Source: Cordia subcordata
Lineage: Eukaryota > Streptophyta > Magnoliopsida > Boraginales > Cordiaceae
DNA: 64,000 bases
Assembly (NCBI GenBank): GCA_028554755.1
Contig: JAPTOF010000001.1
Coordinates: forward strand, 37,467,501-37,531,500
Direction: 5' to 3'
In this document: positions 22,106-32,968 of the stretch, one piece after another
Layout: each line of letters starts with the position of its first letter
Numbering within the stretch: the stretch's first letter is position 1
Notes under the pieces: generated by a model
Told to the model about the DNA's origin: nothing
What the model saw: the letters and a program-made list of their open reading frames with translations, nothing else
Database searches by the model: none
Translations under genes and position numbers: made by a program

Positions 22106-24699
22106 TCACCCTATACAGTTTAAACGGTTGTGCCCTGCCTGATGACAATTCGAACACCTTCTCCACCAACTTGATCCGACTAGTCCATTTCGTTGGGGAT
22201 ACGTACCACCTAGTCTACCTCTCCTTCTTTGGCGCAATCGTGCTGGATTGGGCACTAGTTGCCATGTGGGTGCTGCTGGCCAGTAATCCTCATGTCCCAA
22301 AGGCTCGAACGGCATTGAGTTTGTTGCAGTGTACGCTGCCACCGTATATTCCTTCGGTATTAACTCATCGATTGGTTTGTTTAGATAACGTGCTAATGTC
22401 TGTGAATGTGAACATGGCATATGATACGCTGTCCATTTACCACAACTACATGTCTTCTCGTTGAATTTTACAACTTGTGTTGGAGGTCTTTCAGTGAATG
22501 ACGCCGGTAAACGCCCGACCTATACCGTACAAGTTGAGAAGTGGAAATTTAAAACACAGTGACGGTGTGAATGCGACTCCCACATCTCAAAAAGTTCCTT
22601 TGTTTTTACTTGGAAGTAGCATTTATTGTGCAACCGAATAGCTAGCATTTATGGATCGATTGTAGAAGTATTCCACCAATTTTATGAAACTGCCACTGAC
22701 TAACGCAGTTATTGGTAAGCATCTTGCACCAACAAGAACACCATTAAAACATTCGACACTGTTCGTCGTCATCATACCCCAACGGGCCCTTCCATCTGAA
22801 GAAAGGGTCCAAAGTTCCTTGTCGATTTCAGATAAATAGTCGTACGCCTTCCTCCCTACACCGCCAGGTGTGGGGTCAACTTCAAGAATTTTTTGCATGA
22901 TTGCATTATGCTTGTGAACTTGATGTTCTTTTCCAGCTACCCAACACAAGTCTTTGACGTACTGGCTTCGACAATGCTTCATCACGTTGCTTTTCAGATG
23001 GCGAAGGCAAATACGATGTCTTACACGTAAATGCCCGACTAACGAGATATTTTTCACAGCAGCAAGTATCCCTGGGTGACGATCAGATATTAAACAAACC
23101 TCTTCCATATCATGAAGAAAATGCTGCCGCACGAGCCCTAGGAACCATGGCCAACTATCTGTCGTCTCAACATCAACGATGGCAAATGGCAACGGTAAAA
23201 CTTTTCCTGTTGCATCTGTCGTCAGTGACGTAAGAAGATGACCCTTGTATGGGCCTCGTTAGTAGGTACCGTCGAGCGTCATCACAGGTTGACAATGTTT
23301 CCATGCTGCGATGCACTGTGCCAAAGCCCAGAAAACATAGTCGAAAATTTTGTACTCTGCCGTCGAACCCGGAAAGAACTTGTAAGTTACGATCGTCCCC
23401 GGATTCTTTCTCTTCAAAGCTCTAAAGAACCGTGGAAGGGACTGACGTGAGGTGTGCCAATTGCCGTATACAAGTTCGATCGCCTTATTTCGCCCACGCC
23501 ATGTCTTCCCGTAAGATATATCAACCTAGAGTGCTTCCTTAATGTGAGCTCGAACAAAACCAACCTCGAAATCAGGTTTATGTTTTACAAAATATCTTAC
23601 CATAAATCCGACCAAATCAGCGGTAAGATTTCTGTGCCCACACCGTCTGTTATGAGCTAAGTAGTTGTGTGCCCAGCAGTACTTTGTAATCTCCAATTGT
23701 CGGTGCGTGAATTTTTTAGTGGCACGCAAGTACCATTTACATAGATTATCACGCCTGCTACTCTTGCAAGAAGCGACGTACAAGCTCGATGTGGACCGGT
23801 CGACTGAGTACTCTCTTTGTACGCTGACTGCGTACATTTGTACGGCCCGCTACACATCTTTTTTGGTAGGAAAAACCATGCCCAATGCAAGCTCCATATT
23901 ATCTAGGTTCTAAACGAGCTTGGTTGCTGGTATATCCATGCTATCCATGTAGTACTCCTGCGTAGCAGTTTGTAACTCAACATTATAACTCCTCCATCTT
24001 AGGTACTCCACCGCTGCTCGGACCACCTTCTATGTTAAAGTTTGTATATTCATCGTATTCATCATCATCGTACCATGCATTTTGTTGGTCCAACTCCACA
24101 TCCTCGTCATCTTCTTCGGGCTCGGATTGAAATGTGTCCATATTCAAGTCGAACATCGCATGCGAGCCTCCGGCATGTGATGTGCCAACCACATTATTTA
24201 TTTCCTGAGGAGACACGTTTAAGTTGAAAGACTCCGGCATGGTCGTTGCCATGTCGTCGCCTTCGTCTTGGTAACTAGTAAAATTTCCATTCAGATCGGG
24301 GACACCCTCGTCATAAGGAGTACCACTGACTGTTTGGGGAATGTATACGTCATCCGTGTCTACGTCCACATAAACATTTGTCGTGCACATGTAATTGGGA
24401 TGACAAGCAATCTCATACATGTCTCGCAGCTCTTCATTGGAACTGACTGCACTAATGCTGAAATACGGATATTGGGAGTTGATGAGTGCTGATTGAAAAC
24501 GGTGATGCAACGCAACTCTGTCCACGCCGTAACGCAAATTGAGCTTCTCATAAACACTGTAAACGAACACATCATACGACGTTTCTTCTGTTATTTTGAC
24601 TTTGCGCCTTGGCTTTGCAGTCTCGTACTGTACGCTAAAAGGGCTACTGATTTTTTGGCCTCCATAATGTAAAATAACGGTTATTGCGTTTGGATTCAT
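22106..24699 (-). pseudogene. MuDR-type transposase of MULE-1, disrupted
   Basis: A Mutator-like transposase (DDE). The start ATG at 24697-24699 (MNPNAITVILHYGG) was chosen because it matches the MULE-2 start; an in-frame ATG 24 bases upstream is the alternative. Order: N-terminal PB1-like/MuDR domain (24699-23983), acidic linker, zinc-finger-like DNA-binding region (about 23837-23526, ends IKEAL), then the catalytic core. Catalytic D is in TLDGT (23271-23273), D in ISDRHPG (23082-23084) and E in NSVECFN (22752-22754); all three are present. The C-terminus has a SWIM motif (CSCGKWTAYHMPCSH) and a CCHC knuckle (CSNCHQAGHNRLNC). Breaks: TAA around 23990, frame changes at about 23980-23840 and 23525, a TAA at 23259 directly after LDGTY, and another at 22623. 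Confidence 0.87.
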
Positions 24700-24861
24700 A
24701 TTATTTTTAAGATTTGCTATCAAATATTGAGTGGTTTACAAATAAGCAAGTGTTTTTTTGCCAGTGATATGCTAAGAAAAAAAACGAAGCGATGTGTGGA
24801 AGCAACGAGAAGGAGGAGGGGATTTATATAGCCATTCGTGATGCTGAGTTCGTTAATTGAA

Positions 24862-25190
24862 TATCCGAAATATAGATTTCGGCTATTCAATAAACGAATA
24901 TGATTGCTATTTTGTCAGTCATGTATTGATTGATGGGAAGTAAGAATGACGGGGCAAACTTTCGGCTATTCAGTAGCCGAAATTTGCTGTTCAAAAACCA
25001 GGAATCTGCCAGGTTGCTAGGGGGAATATATTCCACACCACTTTCGGCTATTGACACCATTTTTCGGCTATTCAATAGCCGAATATAGTTTCGGCTCTTC
25101 AACAGGCAATTTCGGCTATTTAATAACCGAAAAATGTAGTTTCGGCTCTTCAACAGCCGATTTCGGCTATTGAATAGCCGACAAATGGTG
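24862..25190. repeat. MULE-1 right subterminal palindrome array
   Basis: About eight units of TTTCGGCTATTnAATAGCCGAAA or its half (TTTCGGCTCTTCAACAG) lie between the transposase start and the right TIR. They match the left array at 18838-18970. Confidence 0.83.
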
Positions 25191-25465
25191 TGGTAAAACT
25201 TCGCACGTTTTCGTTTTTTGAATACTCGATTTCATTTATTGAAAAATCAAAAGTGCTATTTTTGAAACCCAGCCAAAAACAAGGCTATTTTTTAAATTTA
25301 TTATTTAATTTGTGTTATTTGTAAAAAAAAATCCTAAGTAATAAGCATGTTGTTCTTATCTTATTTCTTTTAACTAAAGGTAAGACAACTTACAATAAGC
25401 ATATTATAAAAAGTTTAAAACAAACACTACTTTTTAGATAAGATATAAAATAAGATACGTATCTT

Positions 25466-26320
25466 TAGGGGTGGGAATCAGATTGGATATTCGGATATTC
25501 GGATATTCGGATGTTCGGATACCGGATGTTCGGATATCGGATTGAAAAACTAAGTATCCAATCGGATAGCTAAAAACTACCTATCCGGCCGGATATCGGA
25601 TTTTTGGATAGCGGATAGTTCAGATACGAATTTTTGGATTTTAGGATATTTTTTAATAAACTAAAAAAATTCAAATCTTGGCTATTATTTTAAATATCTT
25701 TTTGAAATTATCGATTCGTATGCAATTAATCGCTTTTTAAAATGAAAAAATGAGACATCGACATAAATGAAAACATAGTCCTTCACAAAACCATACAACA
25801 TAAGACATATAGAAAACACACCAATACTTAGATATAAGATTTAAATAAAAAATATAGCCCCTGCCTCTACTTAGAAAACACATAAAAAGCTTGGATGCGC
25901 TCCATACTACACACATTAAATAAGAAGTCTGCACAATCCACAATCCACATTCCACCCACACCAAATACAAAGTCTATATGTTTACAATTCGTAGTCCACG
26001 CACATTAAATAAAGTTTAAAGTTTTTAACATAAGAAACATGACAAGATAATTTTCAATGAAGTGCACTTTCAAGTCTTAAGTCTTAACTTTTGTTGACTA
26101 GTATAGTATTATATTATTTTAATTTTAAAAAAAAAAGTTCGGGTAATCCGATATCCGAACGGGTAGCAATTTTGCTATTCGATATCCTACCCGAATATCT
26201 GAAAAAATTTCGGATATCGGATCGGATATATCCGAAATCCGAAAAAAGCTTTTTTTATCTATCCGTTCGGATGCGGATGCGGATATTAATTCGAATACGG
26301 ATAGGATAGTCCCACCCCTA
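25466..26320. mobile_element. hAT-type non-autonomous element, 855 bp
   Basis: Perfect 11-bp TIRs TAGGGGTGGGA. The flanking 8-mers CGTATCTT (25458-25465) and CATATCTT (26321-26328) match at 7 of 8 bases. Subterminal regions consist of GGATATTCGGATATTCGG-type repeats on the left and their complement on the right (26130-26310). It has no transposase. Confidence 0.82.
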
Positions 26321-26354
26321 CATATCTTATCATAAGTCTATAACAAACACAACA

Positions 26355-27396
26355 TTTGTAAAGACAGATTAAAAATGTGCAATTTAACATACATAATTTG
26401 AGACTATAAATAAGCTAAACTAATTTTTCAATCTAAAAAAAAAATACATAATTTGATACTATAAATAAGCTAAACTAATTTTTCAATCTAAAAAAAAAAA
26501 TTCCAAATATACATCATATTTCAAAACGGAGAAAATCAGAGTGAGTGACGGTTTTCTTTTCTTACCCCTACCCCAATCTAACATGTCCTCCATAAAATTC
26601 CAACCTAAGTCATTACTCGTGGAGTAAGTAATTTCAACTACTTGAATTATCGTTAATTTCTCAAAGGGAGCAATAGTTACACCCCTTGTTATTAACGTAA
26701 AACTAACTATATATGCCCTTGTATTTGGGTATACGAAGTATAGGATGAGAATTATAAGCATTTATTGAGCCAAGATTCTAAAGTTTGATGATATGTCCTG
26801 TCTTCTTCCTCAAGATGATCCTATGTGAACTTAGACTACTCTAGAATTTTCCAACTTAGGGTGCCTTAATAGTAGCCAGCTAGTTACCATATTCTGTGGC
26901 ATTGGTTGAGTGTGTTGATTGACTTAATTAGTTTCCATATTCTATGGTTTTGGTTGAGTTTGTTGGTTTGCAGTTTCTAGCTTCCCTGAAATAAAGGGTT
27001 CTATTTTCCTTAATGTGAGTAAAATCCAGAGATGATAAGAGACAAAGGCCATCAGTATCATGTTCACCAGAAAAGAAATTGGAATTAATCCAATTGATCT
27101 ATAAGTAGAAATATCAAGGGAAAGCCAAAGCACTTTTTCTTGTATTTTTGTGATATATGAATTACATATTGATAGTTCAATGGGAATTTCTTTTCACCTG
27201 GTGCTACGTATTTGCCTAAATAGATTTCACATGCATGCGGGCTCACCCTTCCTCTCTAGGATATTGGACGCATTTTTTTCCCTTTCCTATATTTGTTAAT
27301 ATATATGTCGATTAAATCCTTTGCAATGGAATTCTATATAATATTTGTACTTCCTTTTTTCATTTTCTATTTTTAAATTTTTGGTTGCATGACTTA
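26355..27396. other. AT-rich intergenic region with a 55-bp tandem repeat
   Basis: Two direct copies of a 55-bp unit (TACATAATTTGAKACTATAA...) occupy 26390-26499. No coding signal is seen in the rest. Confidence 0.5.
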
Positions 27397-27622
27397 GGGC
27401 TCGTTTGGATTGGCTTTTTTCAAAAGCGTTTTTTTTAACAGCTTTTGAAAAATAGCTTTTTTTTAGAAGTTGAAAATTCTGGCTTCTAAAAAAAGCTGTA
27501 TTTGAGCTTTTTCAAAATTTCAGCTTTTTTGGAAGTCAAATCAAATAGTTATTGCAAATTTAATTTGATTTTTTTAGGAAAAAAAGTGTTTTTTCTTAAA
27601 AAAAATCAATCCAAACAGGCCC
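27397..27622. mobile_element. PIF/Harbinger-like MITE ('GGGCTC' family)
   Basis: TIRs GGGCTCGTTTGGATTGG and complement of AATCCAAACAGGCCC, with TTA duplicated on both sides (27394-27396 and 27623-27625). At 226 bp it is the best-preserved copy in the window. Confidence 0.85.
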
Positions 27623-27885
27623 TTAGGACTCCTCTAGATTAACTCTTTTAAAACTATTTTTTTTTCTAAACATTTCAAAGATGTGATTTTTTAAGAAGTT
27701 TAAGTTTCTACCTTCTGAAAAAAAAAAGAAAAAGGTTAAAATCGAGTTCTTTTCTAAACTTTTGTTTTTTAAAAAATTCAATTTAAATTTTTATTATAAA
27801 AAGGATGTAATTTTTTAAAAATATTTTTTTAAAACAAAATACAAATAGGCCCTTAATCTTCTTCTGTATCTACATTAAAGATTCA

Positions 27886-27921
27886 TTATGGAACAACAAC
27901 AACAACAACAATAACAATAAC

Positions 27922-27999
<78 letters not shown>

Positions 28000-28580
28000 T
28001 TTAATTTTTGTTGTTATCATTCTTTCATCAAAATCATCTACATATGGTAGACTAATAATATGTTTTTTCCAATCCCAAAAAGCATTAGGATGATCAGCAC
28101 ATATTTCTGATGAAAACTTATTAATTATCAACTTTATATGTTGTTGAAGTTGAGGATTTTGTAATTTCTCATTTATAGTTAATGAGTTAATTTCTTGATT
28201 AAGAAAATTTAATTGGTTATTTTTTGCTTTTATGAGCTCAACCATTTCATTAAGAACCCTGGTTATTGGGTCCTTTATAAATTTCAATTGAATTTCATTT
28301 CCTTCAAAACTACCTATTATTCCACTAGTAGTTATTTCCCTTATTGGAAATATTTTGTTAAGGAAAGGTGTTCCTAATATGACCTGATTTGTCATATTTC
28401 TGACTAATACAAAATTATTAGGAATACACTGTTTATTATAATCTATAGGAGAAATATAAGAATGGATTGAACTAGTTCTAGAATATCTAGATTTTCCTAG
28501 TCCTGAAGTATTACCTAATTCAGATATACTTTTTCTATTAAATTGAATTTGTATATCTCCAGTAGATGTTTGTAATTATG
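27886..28580 (-). pseudogene. Endogenous pararetrovirus fragment: protease to RT start (inverted)
   Basis: On the - strand, from 28571 this fragment first repeats about 136 bp of the movement-protein ORF tail (28436-28571, inverted copy of 30114-30250). It then passes directly into sequence resembling the protease end (ILGTPF motif) and the entry into the reverse-transcriptase polyprotein. It stops in an (AAT)n tract at 28000. The coat-protein region that should lie between is missing, so this is a rearranged relic. Family Caulimoviridae by content; genus not assigned. Confidence 0.75.
27892..28000. repeat. (AAC)n/(AAT)n microsatellite at viral edge
   Basis: About 35 triplets, first AAC then AAT. 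The viral fragment's reading frame runs straight into it, and it marks the left end of the pararetroviral locus. Confidence 0.88.
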
Positions 28581-28599
28581 TTGTTCACGGATTCAAGAT

Positions 28600-29327
28600 A
28601 TGCGAAGTCCGTGAAAAATTGATTTGAATCTTTGTTTCAAATCCGAGGCTTCAATTGTCTATAAAATCCATCACTCGGAAGAAGGAACATAAGACTCGAA
28701 TTAAGTTAGTTTCAATTTTTATTTTGTAAATTTTAAAGAAATAAAAAGTTCAGAGTTTTTTTCCAGGTACTCTTCTTTTTATTTTTCTGTCATTTATTTT
28801 TATTTGTTTGAATTCTTGGCCTAATGACAGGCTGAGTTGTTGATGAATTGATATAATGCTGATATAACATAAGAGTTGTTTTAAGCCATTCTTAAGACCT
28901 AGATGATAACCCTCAAATATTCCGCTGACATGTTTTAGACTTAAGGGTTATGATATATCTTTGATATTGCCTGGAGTTCTGGTTCGAAGTATATGATGAA
29001 ATCCTAGGAATGTCCCAGGTCCATTTGCTTGTTGCTGCTGTTGTGTTGAAGGCGTTTGGCGCAGGACCTTCTGCTCTGTTCACTCCATGATTAAGATTTG
29101 ATTATATATTAGGTAATATACCAGGGATCCATTTTTGCATATCTCAGATATAGCTTAAAACTTAAGGACTCATCCATGTCTACGGACTGCTGTTATTTCC
29201 GGTCTTATCACCTGGGCCTAGATGGTATCAGAGCCTATGTTAGTCAATACTTTCTGGTAATGAGTATTAACTCAAGTTTTATGTTGATCAGTATTATTTC
29301 AATTCATCATTTGATTGCTCACATAAT
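28600..29327 (+). promoter_or_regulatory. Pararetrovirus promoter, leader and primer-binding site
   Basis: A TATA box (TATAAAA, 28660-28666) is followed by a non-coding leader of about 660 bases up to the movement-protein ATG. TGGTATCAGAGC at 29223-29234 complements the 3' end of initiator tRNA-Met, the primer used by plant pararetroviruses. From about 29166 the leader is repeated in inverted orientation at 32156-32362. Confidence 0.75.
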
Positions 29328-30425
29328 TTGAGTATGTCTTCAATTCTTTCCATATTTGCAAAAAATCAAAATATTGTGAAAAATAGTAAGAAGGAAGAAT
29401 ATGATATTCCTAAAAATTTGGATTTGTTAAATAAATGGACAATTCCTAAAATAGAACCTAGGATGATATATTCCTTTGGTACTTTTGATAAATTAAGTTT
29501 TAAACAAATTATTAAAACTTGTGAAGAATCTATTCATATACATAATGAGGAATTGACTATTAAATTACTTAGTCAAGATGATATTGATGCATATACATCA
29601 GATTATAAGTTCTTGCATATTGGACTTGTTCAGGTAGCTTTTAAACCTCTTACATTATCTGGTTTACCTGAATCATTTCTGGTTGTATTACGTGATACTC
29701 GTAATATGAACTGGCGTCAATCTCTCATGGGCATAATGGAATCTAGTTTAGCTCATGGTCCTATATATTTCAATGCTTATCCGAATTTACAATTATCTTT
29801 GTCGGATGTGAATATATTGGATGCGTTAACTTTATATGTGAAAACGCATGGATATAATTATTTACCAGGTACAGAAGTTATTTGTATCTGTTATAGGGTT
29901 TATTTTAAGCCTTTATATACTTTGAATCCAAAGTGTAAGTTGATGAATACTAATCAATAAGAAACAATAATATTTGAAACCAATTTTAATAGATCTAAAA
30001 TAACAACAAGAAGATCTATAAGATGGGATGAAATAAATTTTCCAGAAACATGGTTAGCTGAAAAAATAATTCCAGCAACACCATTAATAAATGAAGATTT
30101 GGTGGATGCAATCCAAACATCTACTGGAGATATACAAATTCAGTTTAATAGGAAAAGTATATCTGAATTAGGTAATACTTCAGGACTAGGAAAATCTAGA
30201 TATTCTAGAACTAGTTCAATCCATTCTTATATTTCTCCTATAGATTATAAAGTTGATCTACCTAATACTGTAAAGAGTTCATCTTCTAAATCAGAATCTG
30301 AAACTCTGCAAAAGAAAGTACAGGGTATCAAAATTAATGAGGATAATATTGCTCAGGGTATATATAATAATCCTGAAGATTTTAGACCAGAAATAACTGA
30401 GTCAGAATTAAATTTTCCAATTTAA
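29328..30425 (+). pseudogene. Pararetrovirus movement-protein ORF (one internal stop)
   Basis: A 30K-superfamily-type movement protein, which moves virus between cells through plasmodesmata. Residues 100-200 hold the conserved-looking core (LPESFLVVLRDTRN, YPNLQLSLSDVNILDALTL). An in-frame TAA at 29958-29960 splits it; the same frame then continues to TAA 30423-30425. The next ORF starts two bases later. 30114-30250 is repeated inverted at 28436-28571. Identification rests on reading the sequence; a database comparison was not possible. Confidence 0.75.
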
Positions 30426-30427
30426 TA

Positions 30428-31921
30428 ATGAATCAAAATAAGATTGATTTTAGTCCAGGTAGTTCAGCTAAGAAACAAATACAAGCTGAATTTCAAAAAC
30501 CAATATATCAACCTTTTAGGGATTGGTTTGCTAAAAATATTGATTTAGCAGAAAGGAAAATACTTCAAGAAGAATTCTATAACCATTTGGAAAATATTAA
30601 TGAAATAAGAGATTTTATTCCTTGGTTTTTAGAAACTTATCTAGGTAATCATATAAATGTCCTAGAAAAAATTTGGAAGTTAAAAAATGGAGAACAAGTA
30701 GAATCAATCTACCCTCCTACATCTCAACCAATAATAATGGATAAAGAAAGAATAAAATTATATGCAAATGCTTTCTTTAATCTGCAAGAGAATGAAACTC
30801 TTCCTACCACAACCAAAAATATAAATGATGTGGTAAAATAAAATAATTTTACTAATCTTTATTTAGTAGCCTTAGGAGAACAAATATTATTTCTCAATAA
30901 TAGGTTATTAAAAAATTATATGATGATTGAAGAATTAAAAAATTCTCTGGAAAAATTACAAAGTAATAATAAGGAGAAAAATATTGGAGAACCTTCAAGA
31001 TTAAAGAGTAATCCAATTCAACCTCCTCCAGAAATAAAAAATTTTAAACTTGAACAAATATCTGAATTTGAGAAACTTCTTGATAATAAGTTTAAGACAT
31101 TTAAATTAAATGTTATAACTAAAGAGGAAGTTCCAGATTTAGTTGATAATATACATCAACAAGAAATTGTGAATGAAACTCTTAATAAAATAAAGAGTAA
31201 TAATAAATTTGCAGATAAACCGGTCCAGAAAAAATATTATTATCCCAGACCGACACCTCAAGATGTTTTATTTGAGGAATTACCAAATGAACAAACTTAC
31301 TATAATGGTAAGACAATTTATAAGTGGAATATAGATGGCCATTCAGATCAACAAATTTATAATACCATACATAGAATGATGATGTATGCTACAATATGTA
31401 AACAACATAATAATTCAAATAGAAATATTGCTTTAATGATAATAGCAGGGTTTACAGGCCAACTAAAAGGTTGGTGGGAAAACTATCTGAATGAAACACA
31501 AAGACAAACTGTCTTGAATACTACAAGAACAGAAAATAATATAGTAAAACAGGAAGCTGTTTACACTTTAACAATAAATATTTGTGAACATTTTACAGGA
31601 AGATTCACAACAAATGCAGAGAATATAAGATCTCTAATCTTGAATCTTAAGTGTCCTACTATGACCTCATTTAAGTGGTATAAGGATGTATTCCTTAGTA
31701 GAGTAATGGAATTATCTGATGCGAATCAAGCACATTGGAAGTCTAAATTTATAGATGGTCTTCCACATTTATTTGCTGAAAGAGTAAAGAAAACTCTTAG
31801 AATAGGAATCTCACCTATTGACTATGACAATCTTATATATGGCATGATAATAGGAAAATGCATGCAGGAAGGTTTAGCTTTATGTAATGAAATTAAGCTG
31901 AATCAACAAATCAAAAAACAT
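30428..31921 (+). pseudogene. Pararetrovirus coat-protein-type ORF, disrupted and truncated
   Basis: A lysine- and asparagine-rich polyprotein part, probably the coat-protein region of a caulimovirid. The start ATG directly follows the upstream stop (TAATAATG). An in-frame TAA lies at 30839-30841. The second half has YNGKTIYKWNIDG and AGFTGQLKGWWENYL, a Gag/coat-type core. Viral similarity appears to end near 31921, where unrelated GC-richer sequence begins, so the 3' part is lost and no zinc knuckle is seen. Confidence 0.68.
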
Positions 31922-31924
31922 CCT

Positions 31925-32150
31925 GTTTACCTCAAAACCACCTTTTACGGCCAACACACCGGGTTGCCCCAAATGCATTGTCACTGCCTCTCGACAGTCG
32001 CCAACCTATGACCAGGATTTTTAAGATCACTGAAGATCCCCTCACGCCATAGGGTCCCCTGGGGATAAGAGCCAAGGCTTCGCAGGAATCATCACCCTGT
32101 GAGAACTCCCCATGAGAATCCACTTTATGGTAAGGTCAATACTGTTTTTC
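31925..32150. other. GC-richer insert of unknown origin
   Basis: About 200 bases of near-balanced composition, between the coat-protein-type ORF and the inverted leader. It is unlike either neighbour in base use. On the - strand it has a 63-codon open frame (31932-32123), but I do not recognise the product and do not call it a gene. It could be filler DNA captured during rearrangement. Confidence 0.5.
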
Positions 32151-32155
32151 ACAGT

Positions 32156-32362
32156 ATTCTGATTTTTTGCAAATATGGAAAGAATTGAATATATACTCAA
32201 ATTATGTGAGCAATCAAATGATGAATTGAAATAATACTGATCAACATAAAACTTGAGTTAATACTCATTACCAGAAAGTATTAACTAACATAGGCTCTAA
32301 TACCATCTAGGCCCAGGTGATAAGACCGCAAATAACAGCAGTCCGTGGACATGGATGAGTCC
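32156..32362 (-). repeat. Inverted copy of pararetrovirus leader
   Basis: Near-identical reverse complement of 29166-29370, including the primer-site region (GGCTCTAATACCA, 32293-32305, one change from 29223-29235) and the start of the movement-protein ORF. Confidence 0.9.
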
Positions 32363-32382
32363 ATGCATGTGTATTTTCAAAA

Positions 32383-32811
32383 TTTGATATGAAATCTGGT
32401 TATTACCAAATACAGGTAGTAGAAGAAGATAGATATAAAACTGCTTTTGTAGTACCATTTGATCATTATGAATGAAATGTAATGCCTTTTGGTTTGAAAA
32501 ATGCTCCTTCTGAATTTCAGAGGATAATGAATGATATATTCATACCTTATAATGATTTTATGGTTGTTTATATTGATGATGTCTTAGTATTTTCAAAAGA
32601 CATTAATACCCATTTCAAACATCTTGAAATATTCAAAAATTTAGTTATTAAACATGGGTTAGTTGTTTCAAAACCAAAAATGATGATTTTTCAATCTAAA
32701 ATCAGATTTTTGGGTTTTAATATTGAAGATGGAAAAATAATTCCTATTGAAAGAAGTATTGAATTTGCTTCTAAATTTCCAGATGAAATTTTGGATAAAA
32801 ATCCACAATGG

Positions 32812-32816
<5 letters not shown>
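32383..32816 (+). pseudogene. Pararetrovirus reverse-transcriptase fragment
   Basis: The middle of an RT palm domain: FDMKSGYYQI at the start, MPFGLKNAPSEFQR, then the catalytic YIDD box followed by VLVFS, and FLGFNI. It has an in-frame TGA at 32473-32475. It begins abruptly after the inverted leader and ends in an (AAT)n microsatellite; the thumb and RNase H regions are absent. Confidence 0.85.

Positions 32817-32869
<53 letters not shown>
32814..32869. repeat. (AAT)n microsatellite at right viral edge
   Basis: About 18 AAT triplets. Recognisable viral sequence stops here, mirroring the (AAT)n at the left edge (27892-28000). Confidence 0.88.
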
Positions 32870-32968
32870 GTCTGCTGTGCAATGATGATTTGAGAGGTCA
32901 GCATGGAGATACTTGGGACCATAATAGTTCTGCTAAATTAATGTTCCAACTTGTCCAAAAACAATCTA

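Larger units (their letters stand above)
18680..25334. mobile_element. MULE-1: Mutator-like element with transposase and PMD genes
   Basis: A 6,655-bp element bounded by a perfect 9-bp duplication, TAAGTAATA. TIRs are about 131 bp (18680-18810 and 25203-25334). They begin GGATTTTTTTTACAAATAA and share GCTGGGTTTCAAAAATAGCA and AAAACGAAAACGTGC. Contents from left: subterminal TTCGGCTATT palindromes, a (TTA)n tract, a PMD gene on + (19365-21830), about 275 bp of spacer, a MuDR-type transposase on - (22106-24699), then a denser array of the same palindromes. Both genes carry premature stops, so the copy is non-autonomous now, but its ends are intact. GC content of the coding part is far above the flanks. 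Confidence 0.92.
18434..26354. mobile_element. Outer MITE split by MULE-1 and a hAT element
   Basis: The left end TGTTTGGAATAGACTTAT (about 18438) and the right end ATAAGTCTATAACAAACA (about 26331-26350) form an inverted pair. Between them, the host sequence of about 400 bp is interrupted by MULE-1 (18680-25334) and by a hAT-type element (25466-26320). Taking both out leaves an AT-rich palindromic MITE. Outer boundaries are approximate. Confidence 0.55.

Noticed and set aside
18838..25190. CRISPR-like repeat array
   Set aside because: Units are palindromic, irregularly spaced, without unique spacers of constant length, and lie beside MULE TIRs in a plant genome.
32668..32922. - strand ORFs rich in Ile/Leu across 32814-32869
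   Set aside because: Shadow of the (AAT)n tract opposite the RT fragment.
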